From JAFDCJ01 sp964527835 (lineage in GTDB: Bacteria > Desulfobacterota > Desulfobacteria > Desulfobacterales > JAFDCJ01): DNA of 64,000 bases. Made by a program: the position numbers and the translations under genes. The stretch lies in contig CAZGNV010000010.1 of assembly GCA_964527835.1 (NCBI GenBank), positions 1 through 64,000 of the forward strand, given 5' to 3'. The notes under the pieces were generated by a model. That model did no database searches and was not told the origin of the DNA. It saw nothing but the letters and a program-made list of their open reading frames with translations. Position 1 is the first letter of the stretch. Each line of letters begins with the position of its first letter. Shown here piece by piece: positions 7,550 to 14,922 of the stretch.

Positions 7550-8746
7550 ATGTTTAAGAAGAGGTTGCTGATAAGGAGCCAGAGGGCCTTTAGATTTCTG
7601 TTTGTTCTGGTAGCCTTTATTATCGTGGGGATTTTTTGGGCGAGCGGAGCAAGGCTGCCTATAGTAGGTGGCGATTCTGACAACTGGGGGACGATATTGA
7701 ATGAGTACCTGCTGGCAGAGCATACCGAGAACGGAAGCCACGGGAACGTAACTGCGCAGAGTTTGAATGTTACAGGCGATGTATTCCTGCCTGCAATCAG
7801 TTTGGGCAGCTGTTCGGGCAAGTTGATAACAGGTTCAGATGGCAATATCACCTGCGGCACTGATGAGAGCGCAGGAGACCTGAGCAATTATTCCTTAAGA
7901 AATGAGAGCAACACGTTTGGTGAGATGCAGAATTTCAGCGGAGCGATCAATATTGGAAACACTGGCATTGCCTCAAATGGCACTATCCGATGGACAGGCT
8001 CAGACTTCCAGGGATTCAACGGCACAGAATGGGTATCCCTGACCACAAGAGCACAAGGAGGAATAGCACCCGCCTTCAGCGTACATAGAAATGGAGTAGA
8101 TCAAAGTGGCGTTACGACCAATAGATGGGTTAAAGTCAATTTTACAACTGAATCCTTTGACACAAATGGCGATTACGATACTACAAATGAATGGTTCAAA
8201 CCAAGTATACCAGGAAAATACTTACTAACTGCAACAGTCACATTCTATGGTTTAGAAGATTATGAAACTGATAAGATAGCAATATATAAAAATGGAGGGA
8301 ATATCGCTGAATGGGCATATGATAGTGATATTGTGCAACCTGCCCCTATGGTTTTGACTGTTTCAAAGGTAGTCGATGCCGATGGTGTTACTGATTACTT
8401 CGAAATATATGTCTATCATGAATCCGGTACTGATGAGTTCATTGATGGAGGAGCACATCAAACTTATTTTTCTGGTGCACGTATTGATGGCGGGAATGGT
8501 TTATGGACTCAGAATGGTTCAGAAATTAGTTATAATGCAGGGAATGTAAATATAGGCAATGATGTTAATCTGACAGGTGCTGCATATGTTAATAATACAG
8601 AGATAATAATAACAGCAAATAGGCTTTTTAAGCTTTCCGCGAACACGACGGAATTAGCCTGTAATATAGCTGATGCCGGCAGTATCATGTTCAGTGATGC
8701 GAAACATTATGGCTGTAATGGGAGTGATTGGAATGCGTTATATTGA
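7550..8746 (+). CDS. Fibre-like adhesin with C1q-like domain, paralogue 1
   Basis: A 398-residue protein. A basic N-terminus and one membrane helix (about residues 14-32) are followed by WGTILNEYLLAEHTENGSH, a motif common at the head of phage tail-fibre-like proteins, and by beta-rich asparagine/glycine-rich sequence. About residues 165-305 look like a C1q/TNF-type jelly roll (AFSVHRNGV, KVNFTTESFDTNGDYD, GKYLLTATVTFYG). The end is HYGCNGSDWNALY. ATG 7550 is preferred over TTG 7547 because the TATA spacing implies a leaderless transcript. It probably acts outside the cell as a binding fibre or virion receptor-binding protein; the choice between these is inference. Confidence 0.65.
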   Translation: MFKKRLLIRSQRAFRFLFVLVAFIIVGIFWASGARLPIVGGDSDNWGTILNEYLLAEHTENGSHGNVTAQSLNVTGDVFLPAISLGSCSGKLITGSDGNITCGTDESAGDLSNYSLRNESNTFGEMQNFSGAINIGNTGIASNGTIRWTGSDFQGFNGTEWVSLTTRAQGGIAPAFSVHRNGVDQSGVTTNRWVKVNFTTESFDTNGDYDTTNEWFKPSIPGKYLLTATVTFYGLEDYETDKIAIYKNGGNIAEWAYDSDIVQPAPMVLTVSKVVDADGVTDYFEIYVYHESGTDEFIDGGAHQTYFSGARIDGGNGLWTQNGSEISYNAGNVNIGNDVNLTGAAYVNNTEIIITANRLFKLSANTTELACNIADAGSIMFSDAKHYGCNGSDWNALY

Positions 8747-8797
8747 AAGCTTAATCCTTTTTTAAAAATGTCTTTTTTTGGAGAGAGATTGAAAATC

Positions 8798-8806
8798 TTT
8801 ATAAAG
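8798..8806 (+). promoter_or_regulatory. Archaeal TATA box of second fibre gene
   Basis: TTTATAAAG starting 31 bases before ATG 8829, inside a segment nearly identical to that before ATG 7550 (both read TTGAAAATCTTTATAAAG). The upstream DNA differs, so the duplicated unit included the promoter and began just 5' of it. Confidence 0.65.
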
Positions 8807-8828
8807 TTTTGTTGGTTTTATTTGTTTG

Positions 8829-10058
8829 ATGTTTAAGAAGAGGTTGCTGATAAGGAGCCAGAGGGCCTTTAGGTTTCTGTTTGTTCTGGTAGCTTTCATT
8901 ATCGTGGGGATTTTTTGGGCGAGCGGGGCGAGGCTGCCTATAGTGGGCGGCGATTCTGACAATTGGGGGGTGATATTGAATGAGTATCTGCTGGCAGAGC
9001 ATACCGAGAACGGAAGCCATGGGAATGTAACTGCGCAGAGTTTGAATGTGACTGGCGATGTATTCCTGCCTGCAATCAGTTTAGGCAGCTGCTCGGGTAA
9101 GTTGGTAACGGGTTCAGATGGCAATATCACCTGCGGAGCTGATGCGAGCGCTGGCGATTTGAGCAATTATTCCTTGAGAAATGAGAGCAACACTTTTGAT
9201 GAGATGCAGAATTTCAGCGGAGCGATTAATATTGGGACCACTGGCATTGCCTCAAATGGTACCATCCGATGGACAGGTACTGATTTTCAGGGATTCAACG
9301 GCACGGAATGGGTATCCCTGACAACAAGAGCACAAGGAGGAATAGCACCCGCCTTCAGCGTACATAGAAATGGAGTAGATCAAAGTGGCGTTACGACCAA
9401 TAGATGGGTTAAAGTCAATTTTACAACTGAATCCTTTGACACAAATGGCGATTACGATACTACAAATGAATGGTTCAAACCAAGTGTACCAGGGAAATAT
9501 CTTTTGACTGCCACAGTCACATTTTTCGGTTTGAGTGATTATGAGACTGATAGGATAGCAATATATAAAAATGGGGTTAATGTTGCTGAATGGGCATATG
9601 ATAGTGATATAGTAGCTCCAGCGCCTATGGTTATGACGGTTACAAAAGTGACTGATGCTAATGGGGTTTCTGATTATTTTGAAATATATGTTTACCACGA
9701 ATTTGGCAGCTCTAGAAACATTGATGGTGATATTCATCAAACTTATTTTTCTGGTGCGCGCATTGATGGCGGGAATGGTTTATGGACACAAAACGGTACA
9801 ATAATAAGTTACGATGTCGGAAATGTGGGAATTGGAACATCAGACCCGTCATCAAAGCTTGATGTTAGAGGGGATGTAAATTTTACAGGTGCTGCATATG
9901 TCAATGATACCGAGATAATAATAACAGCAAATAAGCTTTTTAAGCTTTCCGCGAACACGACGGAATTAGCCTGTAATATAGCTGATGCCGGCAGTATCAT
10001 TTTCAGTGATGCAAAACATTACGGCTGTAATGGCAGCGATTGGATGGCTCTATATTGA
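8829..10058 (+). CDS. Fibre-like adhesin with C1q-like domain, paralogue 2
   Basis: A 409-residue paralogue of the preceding protein with the same N-terminal anchor, fibre head, C1q-like domain and C-terminal HYGCNGSDWMALY. It keeps the sequence VGIGTSDPSSKLDVRGDVNF, a classic tail-fibre/endosialidase-linked repeat that is reduced to a stump in paralogue 1, so this copy may be nearer the ancestral form. Differences cluster in the C1q-like half after residue 220, where ligand contacts would be expected, while 162 bases before that are identical. It is followed after three bases by the next gene, with no ribosome site, so termination-reinitiation is likely. Confidence 0.65.
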   Translation: MFKKRLLIRSQRAFRFLFVLVAFIIVGIFWASGARLPIVGGDSDNWGVILNEYLLAEHTENGSHGNVTAQSLNVTGDVFLPAISLGSCSGKLVTGSDGNITCGADASAGDLSNYSLRNESNTFDEMQNFSGAINIGTTGIASNGTIRWTGTDFQGFNGTEWVSLTTRAQGGIAPAFSVHRNGVDQSGVTTNRWVKVNFTTESFDTNGDYDTTNEWFKPSVPGKYLLTATVTFFGLSDYETDRIAIYKNGVNVAEWAYDSDIVAPAPMVMTVTKVTDANGVSDYFEIYVYHEFGSSRNIDGDIHQTYFSGARIDGGNGLWTQNGTIISYDVGNVGIGTSDPSSKLDVRGDVNFTGAAYVNDTEIIITANKLFKLSANTTELACNIADAGSIIFSDAKHYGCNGSDWMALY

Positions 10059-10061
10059 AAA

Positions 10062-10883
10062 ATGACAAGAAAAATTGTTCCAAAGTTTGTCATCACTTTC
10101 TTTTTGACAGTTCTTATATTGTCGCAATTCTCGATTGCGAGCTCTTTCGGTAATGGCTCTTATGGCAGTGGCGATTATGGCCAAAGCACTGATAATAGCA
10201 TAACAGTTTCGGGAGGTAGCGGTGGAGGGATAAAGATCAATAAAGGGAACATAGAATCTGTTATGTTGGCCACCGGCGGGAAGGCCGGTGAGACCAAGTC
10301 ACTGGCTTTTGAAAAGGATGTGTCTGTGACGGAATTAGAGGTAACCTTCAGGAACAAAGTTAGCAGGCTGGTAGTCACCGTCGAAAAGTTGCCAGAAAAA
10401 CCTCAAGAGACTCCGAAACCCCAGGGAAAGATTTATACATACCTGAAAATCGACAAGGATATCCAGGACGAGGACATCAGCAGGGCTAAAATCAGGTTCA
10501 AGGTCGAGAACGGCTGGCTCGCAAGAAACGGCCTCCTGCCTGACGAGATAACCCTTCAAAGATACCAAGACGAGTGGCAGGAGCTGCCCACCAAAAAAAC
10601 AAGAGCAGAAAGAGCACACACATTCTATGAGGCAGAAACCAAAGGATTCTCATACTTCGCGATTACCTCAAGGGCAAGAATAGCACCCACAGAAACGGCA
10701 GAGATCGTGCAACAGCATGATAAGCCAACAGAACAAAAAGCGACAGAGGCATCGGATGAACCCGAACGAAAAGATGGGCAGAACAGAAAATCCCGGCTGA
10801 AATATATAGTCTATCTCATCATCCTGCTCTCAATAGCCGGCACAGCCTTTTTCAATCTCAAAAGGAAATACTGGAAGCATTGA
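10062..10883 (+). CDS. PGF-pre-PGF domain surface protein
   Basis: A 273-residue protein with a signal peptide (about residues 1-28), a glycine-rich linker, then about 130 residues matching the PGF-pre-PGF type domain of archaeal envelope proteins (sections KAGETKSLAFEKDVSVTELEV, shortened here, and YEAETKGFSYFAITS). A charged, low-complexity spacer and one C-terminal helix (about residues 247-266) with a basic end follow. In archaea this domain usually precedes an anchoring signal; here a plain membrane helix takes that place. It begins three bases after the fibre gene and probably shares its transcript, so it may help hold or display the fibres. That partnership is inference. Confidence 0.7.
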   Translation: MTRKIVPKFVITFFLTVLILSQFSIASSFGNGSYGSGDYGQSTDNSITVSGGSGGGIKINKGNIESVMLATGGKAGETKSLAFEKDVSVTELEVTFRNKVSRLVVTVEKLPEKPQETPKPQGKIYTYLKIDKDIQDEDISRAKIRFKVENGWLARNGLLPDEITLQRYQDEWQELPTKKTRAERAHTFYEAETKGFSYFAITSRARIAPTETAEIVQQHDKPTEQKATEASDEPERKDGQNRKSRLKYIVYLIILLSIAGTAFFNLKRKYWKH

Positions 10884-10921
10884 AATCCTCTGTTCTCAAA
10901 AGGAAAGTGGTTTTCAGCTTC

Positions 10922-11209
10922 TTAACCTAAGTTTCTATCTCTCCCTTTCTTATTCTCAAGATTTATTACCAGCAGCCTTAGTCTTTCTCCTTTTTCTGTG
11001 AGCTTGTATCTGATTATTTGCGGCCCGTCCCATTGTGTGTCTATTAGTTTTCTGCTGAAGAAGTCCCTTAATATCCTGGTGATGCAGTTTCCATGCAGAT
11101 GTAGTGCTTTCTTGAGTTCGCAGTGCCTTTTTGGTATTGCCAGCTCTTTCAACATTTGTTTCCTTTTTTTGCCTTTCTCTATGAAGGCGTAGTCCTCGAA
11201 TAGGTTCAA
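10922..11209 (-). CDS. Winged-helix transcriptional regulator
   Basis: A 95-residue winged-helix protein: helices MLKELAIPKRHCELKKAL, HGNCITRILRDFFSRKLI and the wing WDGPQIIRYKLTEKGERL. The TTG start at 11209 has GGGGGTGA at good spacing, which decides it. No ligand domain is present. A perfect 7-bp inverted repeat at 11300-11315, upstream of this gene, is a possible binding site. The gene converges on the surface-protein operon and diverges from the small regulator gene at 11474, so it may control either or itself. Confidence 0.6.
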   Translation of the reverse strand: MNLFEDYAFIEKGKKRKQMLKELAIPKRHCELKKALHLHGNCITRILRDFFSRKLIDTQWDGPQIIRYKLTEKGERLRLLVINLENKKGRDRNLG

Positions 11210-11299
11210 TGTGTTTCACCCCCTAATTGGATTTTTTTCCTTAAATGGTTTGTTAGAACTCCTTGGTTGTTATTGGGTGTTTTTTCTTTTTAATCTTTT

Positions 11300-11315
11300 T
11301 ACCGATTTATCGGTA
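11300..11315. promoter_or_regulatory. Candidate operator, TACCGAT-TT-ATCGGTA
   Basis: Perfect inverted repeat of 7 bp with a 2-bp centre in the region between the divergent regulator genes. The same region holds two GGGATAAAT direct repeats (11359-11367, 11380-11388) and two CAGCTGAT boxes (about 11318 and 11393). The dyad size fits a winged-helix dimer. Confidence 0.4.
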
Positions 11316-11409
11316 CCAGCTGATTGGACTTATGGTTTCTTGGACCGTCCTTTGTTGTGGGATAAATTTTGGCCTTTTTGGGATAAATGTATCAGCTGAT
11401 AGGAGAATG

Positions 11410-11419
11410 TTTTATAAAG
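11410..11419 (+). promoter_or_regulatory. TATA box for small regulator gene
   Basis: TTTTATAAAG lies about 60 bases before ATG 11474. It falls inside a longer open frame from ATG 11387, so it argues for the shorter protein. Confidence 0.45.
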
Positions 11420-11473
11420 TCTTTTTTTCCAATATTTTCTAAAAAAAGATGCTGGCTGCCGGTAGTGTTGACT

Positions 11474-11842
11474 ATGAGTTTGAATGAACCTGCTATTTTT
11501 CAAAGTTGGAAGCCTTTTATGAGGATCAGGCAGATGATGATAGCCGGCGCTATATTCAGGAGGCTTGGCTGGGACGATTTCAGCTACGGGCACGCAAAGA
11601 TTTTCGGGATAATCCTCTGGCATTACGAGGCCACAAAGAAATATGTTTTCAAATATTCGAGGCTTCTGAGAAGGCACGGATACGGCAAGACGCAGAATTA
11701 CAAGCTCATCAAGGACCTGATAGACAGGAAAATCATAAGGCGGAGGCTCTTCGGAGAATACGAGATAAGGCAAGAAAACTCGCGGATAATCGACGATGCC
11801 ATCGCGACCGCAAACACCTTCACCGGTTCTGGAAAAAAATGA
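11474..11842 (+). CDS. Small winged-helix-like protein, tandem paralogue 1
   Basis: A 122-residue basic protein. The block IRQMMIAGAIFRRLGWDDFS and the following AKIFGIILWHY align with the next gene (IKHMMLSAIIFEKSGWKDYT, AIIFGIILNHF), so the two are tandem paralogues. The C-terminal half (KLIKDLIDRKIIRRRLFGEYEI) has the look of a winged helix. ATG 11387 is in frame but lies upstream of the TATA box, so ATG 11474 is preferred. Family unknown to me; DNA binding is inferred from the basic helices and the place next to the recombinase. Confidence 0.5.
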   Translation: MSLNEPAIFQSWKPFMRIRQMMIAGAIFRRLGWDDFSYGHAKIFGIILWHYEATKKYVFKYSRLLRRHGYGKTQNYKLIKDLIDRKIIRRRLFGEYEIRQENSRIIDDAIATANTFTGSGKK

Positions 11843-11865
11843 TGCGATGATTGGTTCAGATAAAA

Positions 11866-11875
11866 CTTTATATAC
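11866..11875 (+). promoter_or_regulatory. TATA box, second small regulator gene
   Basis: CTTTATATAC at 11866-11875, followed by AAAGAGGTAA (11898-11907) as ribosome site and ATG 11913. This is a leadered archaeal promoter, in contrast to the fibre genes. Confidence 0.5.
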
Positions 11876-11912
11876 TTGAAGCCTCTACAAGCATATTAAA
11901 GAGGTAATTTTT

Positions 11913-12251
11913 ATGGAAGCTCCCAAAAAGAATCGGAGTACGTATGAAGAGATAAAGCATATGATGCTCTCTGCGATAATATTCGAGAAATCAGGCTGGA
12001 AAGACTACACCTATGATTATGCCATAATCTTCGGCATAATCCTGAACCATTTCATGCAGACAAACAAGACCGTCTTCAACCTCAAAGAGCTGAACCAAGG
12101 AACAAAGCTTTCAGAGGGAAAATACCAGGACGCAATAACCGCATTCATAAACAGAAACCTCCTGGAAAAAGCCCAGGAAAAAACATACCAGATAACAGAC
12201 CACACCCAGCAACTCATAAAACAAAGCATGCGACTCCTGCAAAAAGTCTGA
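11913..12251 (+). CDS. Small winged-helix-like protein, tandem paralogue 2
   Basis: A 112-residue protein, paralogous to the gene before it over about 45 residues, but less basic. The predicted order is helix, GWKDYTYDYA, helix, then a winged-helix-like TVFNLKELNQGTK and KYQDAITAFINRNLLEKA. It has its own TATA box and ribosome site, so the pair is not a simple operon. It lies just before the recombinase control region and is a candidate for the protein that binds the repeats there; this is inference. Confidence 0.5.
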   Translation: MEAPKKNRSTYEEIKHMMLSAIIFEKSGWKDYTYDYAIIFGIILNHFMQTNKTVFNLKELNQGTKLSEGKYQDAITAFINRNLLEKAQEKTYQITDHTQQLIKQSMRLLQKV

Positions 12252-12290
12252 AAAAAATCCAAAAATCAAGACTTTTCAATATTGAGTTGT

Positions 12291-12369
12291 GAACCTTAGG
12301 TTCAGTTCTCGGCGGGAGCATACAACCTTAAGTTCAGTGCTCCAACAAAATATTTATAAAGGAGCACTG
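12291..12369 (+). promoter_or_regulatory. Recombinase control region: operators and TATA box
   Basis: Two direct copies of RAACCTTARGTTCAGT (12291-12306 and 12323-12338), the first nearly palindromic, lie upstream of the TATA box TATTTATAAA (12351-12360). That box is bracketed exactly by a 9-bp perfect inverted repeat, CAGTGCTCC (12335-12343) and GGAGCACTG (12361-12369). A protein bound to the inverted repeat would block the TATA box, so repression of the recombinase is likely. Confidence 0.6.
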
Positions 12370-12407
12370 CTTATTCTTTTTTATCAATTAAAAAGGGGGT
12401 TTTATTC

Positions 12408-13688
12408 ATGGGTTCTAAAACCAAACTGGATATACATTCATATGATAGGCGGGTTACAAGAGGCATTGATAGAGTCGCGAGACATCATGGAATTTCTAAG
12501 GAAAACAAGAATTTTATTCTTGATTTTGTGAATGATTGCATTGCTGAGGGTCTGAGCAATGCTCGTGTTGATTTTTACATAAATCGTCTTGTAAAGATCG
12601 CTGAGTTGTTTAAGAAAAATTTTGATGCAGCAACGAAGAGTGATATCAAGATGCTGGTGGGTAAAATCAATGTTTCTGATTATTCAGAGATTACCAAAAA
12701 GGACTATAGGGTAACAATAAAAAGGTTTTTCAAATGGCTCAAGGGTATTGATGAGAAGGGAGTTTATCCCGATGAGGTGAGATGGATTCCGACGACTGTT
12801 AAGATGTCTGAGAGGAAGCTGCCTGAAGACCTGCTTACCAGGGATGAGGTCGAGAAGCTTATCGATGCCGCCGACAATATCAGGGATAAAGCCTTGATAG
12901 CTACCCTATATGAGAGCGGTTGCAGAATCAGTGAACTCACCAATTTACGGATAAGGAATGTGACTTTTGATAAGCATGGCTGTCTCTTGCTGGTCAAGGG
13001 TAAGACGGGGATGAGAAGGGTGAGAATCATAACCTATAGCAATTATATCTCAAGGTGGCTTTCATTACATCCTGACAAGGATGATAATAACGCACCCCTG
13101 TGGGTCAATATCGGTACCACCAAGAAGATTGCGAAATCTCGCAATAAGCAGACAAAGTATTCCTGGCATTATGAGATGAAATACGCTGGAGTGCTAAGGG
13201 TGCTGCAGAGGATTTCAAAGAAGACTGGAATCAGCAAGAGAGTCCATCCTCACCTTTTCAGGCATTCACGGGCCACTCAGCTCGCGAAATCTTTGACCGA
13301 GGCCCAGATGAACCAGTTCTTCGGGTGGACCCAGAGCAGCAAGATGGCCAGCACCTATGTGCATCTTTCAGGCAGGGATGTCGATGGTGCCCTATTGAAG
13401 CTTAATGGCCTGGAGGTTGAAGAGGATGTCAATGATGAGCCTATGCCGAAAAGATGCCCGAGATGTGGGGAGATAAATCCGCCAAATTTCAGGTTTTGCG
13501 GAAATTGCAGCATGGCACTTGACTTAAAGACCGCTGTTGAAGCTGATGAAAAGATGAAGGTTGCGATGGAGGCTCTTTGCGGCACCTTCGCTGGCCAGGA
13601 TATGGACAGCGCCCTTGATGATTATGTACGGAAAAAGATTGAAAGCTATCTCAAAGAGAACGGTTTCAGCCATAAACGATCTTCCTGA
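12408..13688 (+). CDS. Tyrosine recombinase (integrase) with C-terminal zinc ribbon
   Basis: A 426-residue XerC/D-like tyrosine recombinase. An N-terminal SAM-like domain (about residues 1-120) is followed by the catalytic domain with Arg in SGCRISELTNLR, Lys in LLVKGKTG, HLFRHSRATQLA (H-x-x-R), and the nucleophile Tyr in MASTYVHLS. A zinc ribbon (CPRCGEINPPNFRFCGNC, about residues 350-370) and a helical tail follow, an architecture seen in archaeal and archaeal-virus recombinases. The ribosome site AAAGGGGG precedes ATG 12408. It would join and cut circular element DNA at an attachment site. No matching att repeat was found in the window. Its 3' end overlaps a reverse-strand gene. Confidence 0.9.
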   Translation: MGSKTKLDIHSYDRRVTRGIDRVARHHGISKENKNFILDFVNDCIAEGLSNARVDFYINRLVKIAELFKKNFDAATKSDIKMLVGKINVSDYSEITKKDYRVTIKRFFKWLKGIDEKGVYPDEVRWIPTTVKMSERKLPEDLLTRDEVEKLIDAADNIRDKALIATLYESGCRISELTNLRIRNVTFDKHGCLLLVKGKTGMRRVRIITYSNYISRWLSLHPDKDDNNAPLWVNIGTTKKIAKSRNKQTKYSWHYEMKYAGVLRVLQRISKKTGISKRVHPHLFRHSRATQLAKSLTEAQMNQFFGWTQSSKMASTYVHLSGRDVDGALLKLNGLEVEEDVNDEPMPKRCPRCGEINPPNFRFCGNCSMALDLKTAVEADEKMKVAMEALCGTFAGQDMDSALDDYVRKKIESYLKENGFSHKRSS

Positions 13689-13815
13689 CGTCCTCTTCAG
13701 GCATTCCATACTTTTCAGCGTATTTTTTTATTATTTCAGAAAGCCTCTTATTAACACGTCTGACAAATTCCGGTAAGTTGTCATCCACGCTGGAATAATC
13801 CTTATTTTCCTTCAT
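13666..13815 (-). CDS. Small acidic/basic helical protein
   Basis: Not recognised; 49 residues, MKENKDYSSVDDNLPEFVRR at the start and a helical KRLSEIIKKYAEKYGMPEED section. Its ATG overlaps the stop of the upstream membrane gene as ATGA, so the two form an operon. Its last 23 bases overlap the end of the recombinase gene on the other strand. The size and helical nature would suit an antitoxin or small regulator, but nothing confirms that. Confidence 0.5.
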   Translation of the reverse strand: MKENKDYSSVDDNLPEFVRRVNKRLSEIIKKYAEKYGMPEEDVRKIVYG

Positions 13816-14021
13816 TTTCCCAAGATAATCTCAAAACCCTGATACGCCACCATCACCAGGAAAAGGAACGTGAACAGCAGGTAGACCGTAAAATCCCTGA
13901 CAAGGCCATCATCCAGGATCGAGACCATAAGCAATGCTGTAAGGCCCGCACAGATGAAGACCCAATACCAGTTCAGCTCATCATCCCTGCAAAGCCTCAC
14001 GACAGTCCTCAAGATTCTCAC
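13812..14021 (-). CDS. Small two-helix membrane protein
   Basis: Not recognised; 69 residues with two hydrophobic helices (about residues 18-36 and 44-65) joined by a short acidic turn. GAGAGGTGAG touches the GTG at 14021, so the in-frame TTG at 14012 has the better spacing and may be the true start. It is linked by ATGA overlap to the 49-residue gene downstream. A two-gene unit of a small membrane protein and a small soluble helical protein beside a recombinase is a common cargo layout, for example toxin-antitoxin or immunity pairs; this remains a guess. Confidence 0.5.
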   Translation of the reverse strand: MRILRTVVRLCRDDELNWYWVFICAGLTALLMVSILDDGLVRDFTVYLLFTFLFLVMVAYQGFEIILGK

Positions 14022-14174
14022 CTCTCAACTTTTCCCTCCTGCAAGCCAGCAACAGCCAGCAATCAAGAGGGCAACTTTCCTGATAATCACCCAAGACACA
14101 CACCGGCACTGGACACACCCCCTGATAAAACCTATGCGAGAACTCCTTACTTATGTTATAATCAAAGTAGTAAG

Positions 14175-14184
14175 GTTTATATAG
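14175..14184 (+). promoter_or_regulatory. TATA box of nuclease-like gene
   Basis: GTTTATATAG begins 33 bases before ATG 14208, giving a leader of at most a few bases. Confidence 0.5.
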
Positions 14185-14207
14185 ATTGGTTACATCGAAG
14201 GTTGATT

Positions 14208-14681
14208 ATGAAGAATCCTGATGAAATAATCGACGATGCCACAAAGGCAACATTATTCGGGAGATTTTACGAGAGGATTGTTAGGGAATGGCTCAGGAAT
14301 ATAGAGGGGTTTGATGTTTTAGATGGCAAACCAAGGGTCTATTGGAAAGATGTAGATTTTAATGGAAATGGCAGGATTGAGACCGCCAAAATATTAGATA
14401 CCTACCTAAAAGATAAAAAAGAAAATAATAAATATTGTATGCCTGACGGTTTGCTTTCGAAAAGCGGAAAATTTTATTTATGGGAGGCTAAGAACTGGCA
14501 TAGATGGTCTGAAGGAAAAGATCCGGCAACCCAGCTGATGGATGTAATATCCTCCTTACCTCAGATTCTCGCAACAAAATGCATTTACCAAAAACAAGAG
14601 TATAAGATTGATGGATTCATATTTTCATGGTGGAAAAGCCAGAAAACAGCAGCCAAATATCAAAAGAATTTAATCAAATAA
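14208..14681 (+). CDS. PD-(D/E)XK restriction-like protein, main part
   Basis: 157 residues. The centre carries PDGLLSKSGKFYLWEAKNW, the D...ExK core of PD-(D/E)XK nucleases, with a glutamine (TQLMD) about twenty residues on, as in many restriction enzymes. The frame stops at 14681 after a stretch that is open in the -1 frame too, and that second frame continues with protein-like sequence to 14824. The whole gene was probably about 205 residues and carries a frameshift, or uses programmed slippage. ATG 14208 is favoured over TTG 14202 by TATA spacing. A defence or DNA-processing role is inferred. Confidence 0.55.
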   Translation: MKNPDEIIDDATKATLFGRFYERIVREWLRNIEGFDVLDGKPRVYWKDVDFNGNGRIETAKILDTYLKDKKENNKYCMPDGLLSKSGKFYLWEAKNWHRWSEGKDPATQLMDVISSLPQILATKCIYQKQEYKIDGFIFSWWKSQKTAAKYQKNLIK

Positions 14682-14824
14682 TAAGCCCCAGAATATTTAA
14701 GATTTATTATACATCTGAGGTGCTTTCAGACTGCATAAAAGAAAAATACGAATGGTATTTAAAAATAATCGCGGATGAGAAGAGACGGATAGATACCTTT
14801 TTTAAAGACATTTCAGGACATTGA
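14627..14824 (+). pseudogene. C-terminal part of the nuclease-like gene in the -1 frame
   Basis: This frame overlaps the end of the preceding gene and then reads FNQIISPRIFKIYYTSEVLS and a charged helical end. It has no ribosome site near its ATG, and the beta-strand/helix pattern would complete the preceding domain. The shift lies between about 14,630 and 14,680, in an A-rich stretch. Sequencing error, mutation or programmed frameshifting cannot be told apart here. Confidence 0.45.
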
Positions 14825-14922
14825 ATAAATCACTCTGGTCCCCTATAATATCTAATCCAATATCTGATTAACACACGGGCAATAGTAACTTCATCAATCC
14901 AGAATTTTAGATATAATCGATA

